From contig QKDT01000201.1 in NCBI GenBank assembly GCA_003251995.1, forward strand, positions 1 through 6,929: 6,929 bases of DNA, read 5' to 3'. The notes under the pieces were generated by a model. That model did not search any database, was not told the DNA's origin, and saw only the letters and a program-made list of their open reading frames with translations. Position numbers and translations under genes: made by a program. Positions 6,167 to 6,929 of this stretch are shown in pieces. The number at the start of each line of letters is the position of its first letter. The first letter of the stretch is position 1. Source of the stretch: Desulfovibrio desulfuricans (GTDB lineage Bacteria > Desulfobacterota > Desulfovibrionia > Desulfovibrionales > Desulfovibrionaceae).

Positions 6167-6929
6167 GTTTTCACCTTGTCACGCTTTTTCCCGAATTTTT
6201 CGAATCGCCCCTGTCCACAGCCCTGATGGGCCGTGCGCGGGAGGCTGGCATTGTGGAATGCAGCCTTCACGATCCCCGGCAATTCAGCACAGACAAGCAC
6301 CGCCATGTGGACGACCGCCCCTACGGCGGCGGCCCCGGCATGGTCATGCAGGGCGAGCCGCTAGCCCGCGCCTTGCGCTCCATTGAGCGGCCCGGGCGTA
6401 TGCTGTTTATGGCCCCCGGTGGTCGCCCGCTGACGCAGGACATGGTGCGCGAGCTTGCACGCGAGGATGATCTGACCATTGTTTGCGGCAGGTATGAGGG
6501 CATTGACGCGCGGCTGTTGCAGCTTTTTCCGCTTGAACCTGTGAGCGTGGGTGATATTGTTCTTAACGGGGGCGAAAGCGCGGCCCTTTCCGTACTGGAG
6601 GCCGTTGCCCGCCTGATGCCCGGATTTATGGGCAAGGAAGAATCTGGCGACGACGAAAGTTTTTCGCACGGATTACTGGAATATCCGCACTACACGCGAC
6701 CAGAATCCCTGGAAGGACTGTCGGTTCCCGAAGTGCTGCAAAGCGGCGACCACGCGCGCATTGCCCACTGGCGCAGGCAGGAATCTGTGCGCGCCACCCT
6801 GCGCATGCGACCAGAAATGTTAAACGAAGCGCCACTCTACCGAGAAGACGTGCAAACGCTGGCTGAAACCCCGCGAAACAGGCCAGGACGCAACCTTTCG
6901 TTCTGTCTTGTTCACTACCCGGTTTCACT
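6160..6929 (+). CDS. trmD: tRNA (guanine37-N1)-methyltransferase TrmD, 3' end outside window
   Basis: TrmD methylates N1 of G37 next to the anticodon, using S-adenosylmethionine, and prevents +1 frameshifting; it acts as a dimer with a trefoil knot. The 256 visible residues begin MPRFHLVTLFPEFFESPL and contain all the family signatures: DDRPYGGGPGMVM (51-63), the knot segments MAPGGRPLT (84-92) and CGRYEGID (109-116), SVGDIVLNGGES (129-140), GLLEYPHYTRP (171-181) and VLQSGDHARIAHWRRQESV (192-210). Ordinary TrmD ends near residue 240-255. Here the frame is still open at the edge and runs into RNLSFCLVHYPVS (244-256), which resembles the first strand of the RNA-methyltransferase-like C-terminal domain (Methyltrn_RNA_4 type) fused to TrmD in Desulfovibrio. 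The ATG is chosen by homology. The start has no clear Shine-Dalgarno, and an in-frame TTG at 6142 is a weaker alternative. The usual partner rimM is not upstream. Confidence 0.95.
   Translation, partial: MPRFHLVTLFPEFFESPLSTALMGRAREAGIVECSLHDPRQFSTDKHRHVDDRPYGGGPGMVMQGEPLARALRSIERPGRMLFMAPGGRPLTQDMVRELAREDDLTIVCGRYEGIDARLLQLFPLEPVSVGDIVLNGGESAALSVLEAVARLMPGFMGKEESGDDESFSHGLLEYPHYTRPESLEGLSVPEVLQSGDHARIAHWRRQESVRATLRMRPEMLNEAPLYREDVQTLAETPRNRPGRNLSFCLVHYPVS

Noticed and set aside
6321..6669. Minus-strand open frames of about 100 codons within trmD
   Set aside because: They lie wholly within a well-conserved TrmD coding region and have no motif or start signal.

Overview
The window reads as ordinary chromosome from a moderately GC-rich Gram-negative bacterium, most likely a Desulfovibrio-type sulfate reducer (Desulfobacterota). 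That assignment is an inference. It rests on an outer-membrane lipoprotein murein hydrolase, on protein sequence style, and on a TrmD that appears to continue into an extra C-terminal domain of the kind known from Desulfovibrio. I see no phage genes, transposase, CRISPR array, tRNA or rRNA.

Layout from left to right. Positions 1-342 hold no gene; they are AT-richer than the rest and contain a strong GC hairpin (97-127). A lytic murein transglycosylase A lipoprotein gene (mltA, minus strand, 343-1518) is divergent from a small YbgC/4HBT-type acyl-CoA thioesterase gene (plus, 1513-1932). Their start codons are back to back, so the two reading frames overlap by 6 bp. A textbook terminator (1939-1970) ends the thioesterase gene. 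An unrecognised one-pass membrane coiled-coil protein (minus, 1985-2692) converges on that terminator. A 223-bp divergent intergenic region with a perfect 13-bp direct repeat separates it from a full-length EF-G paralog (plus, 2916-4979). This paralog keeps the translocase domains but has lost the catalytic switch II histidine. A 234-bp gap follows, with a 15-bp perfect hairpin. Then come an Sfp-type phosphopantetheinyl transferase gene (plus, 5214-6092) and the start of trmD (plus, 6160 to the window edge).

Functionally this is housekeeping: cell-wall turnover at the mltA end (with a small thioesterase of unknown substrate next to it), and translation and cofactor functions (EF-G paralog, carrier-protein activation, tRNA m1G37 methylation) at the right. 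I see no coherent new multi-gene system. The points most worth following up are the EF-G paralog with Asp in place of the catalytic His, the fused C-terminal domain beginning at the end of TrmD, the abutting mltA/thioesterase starts, and the trmD start codon placed inside a hairpin with no Shine-Dalgarno sequence.
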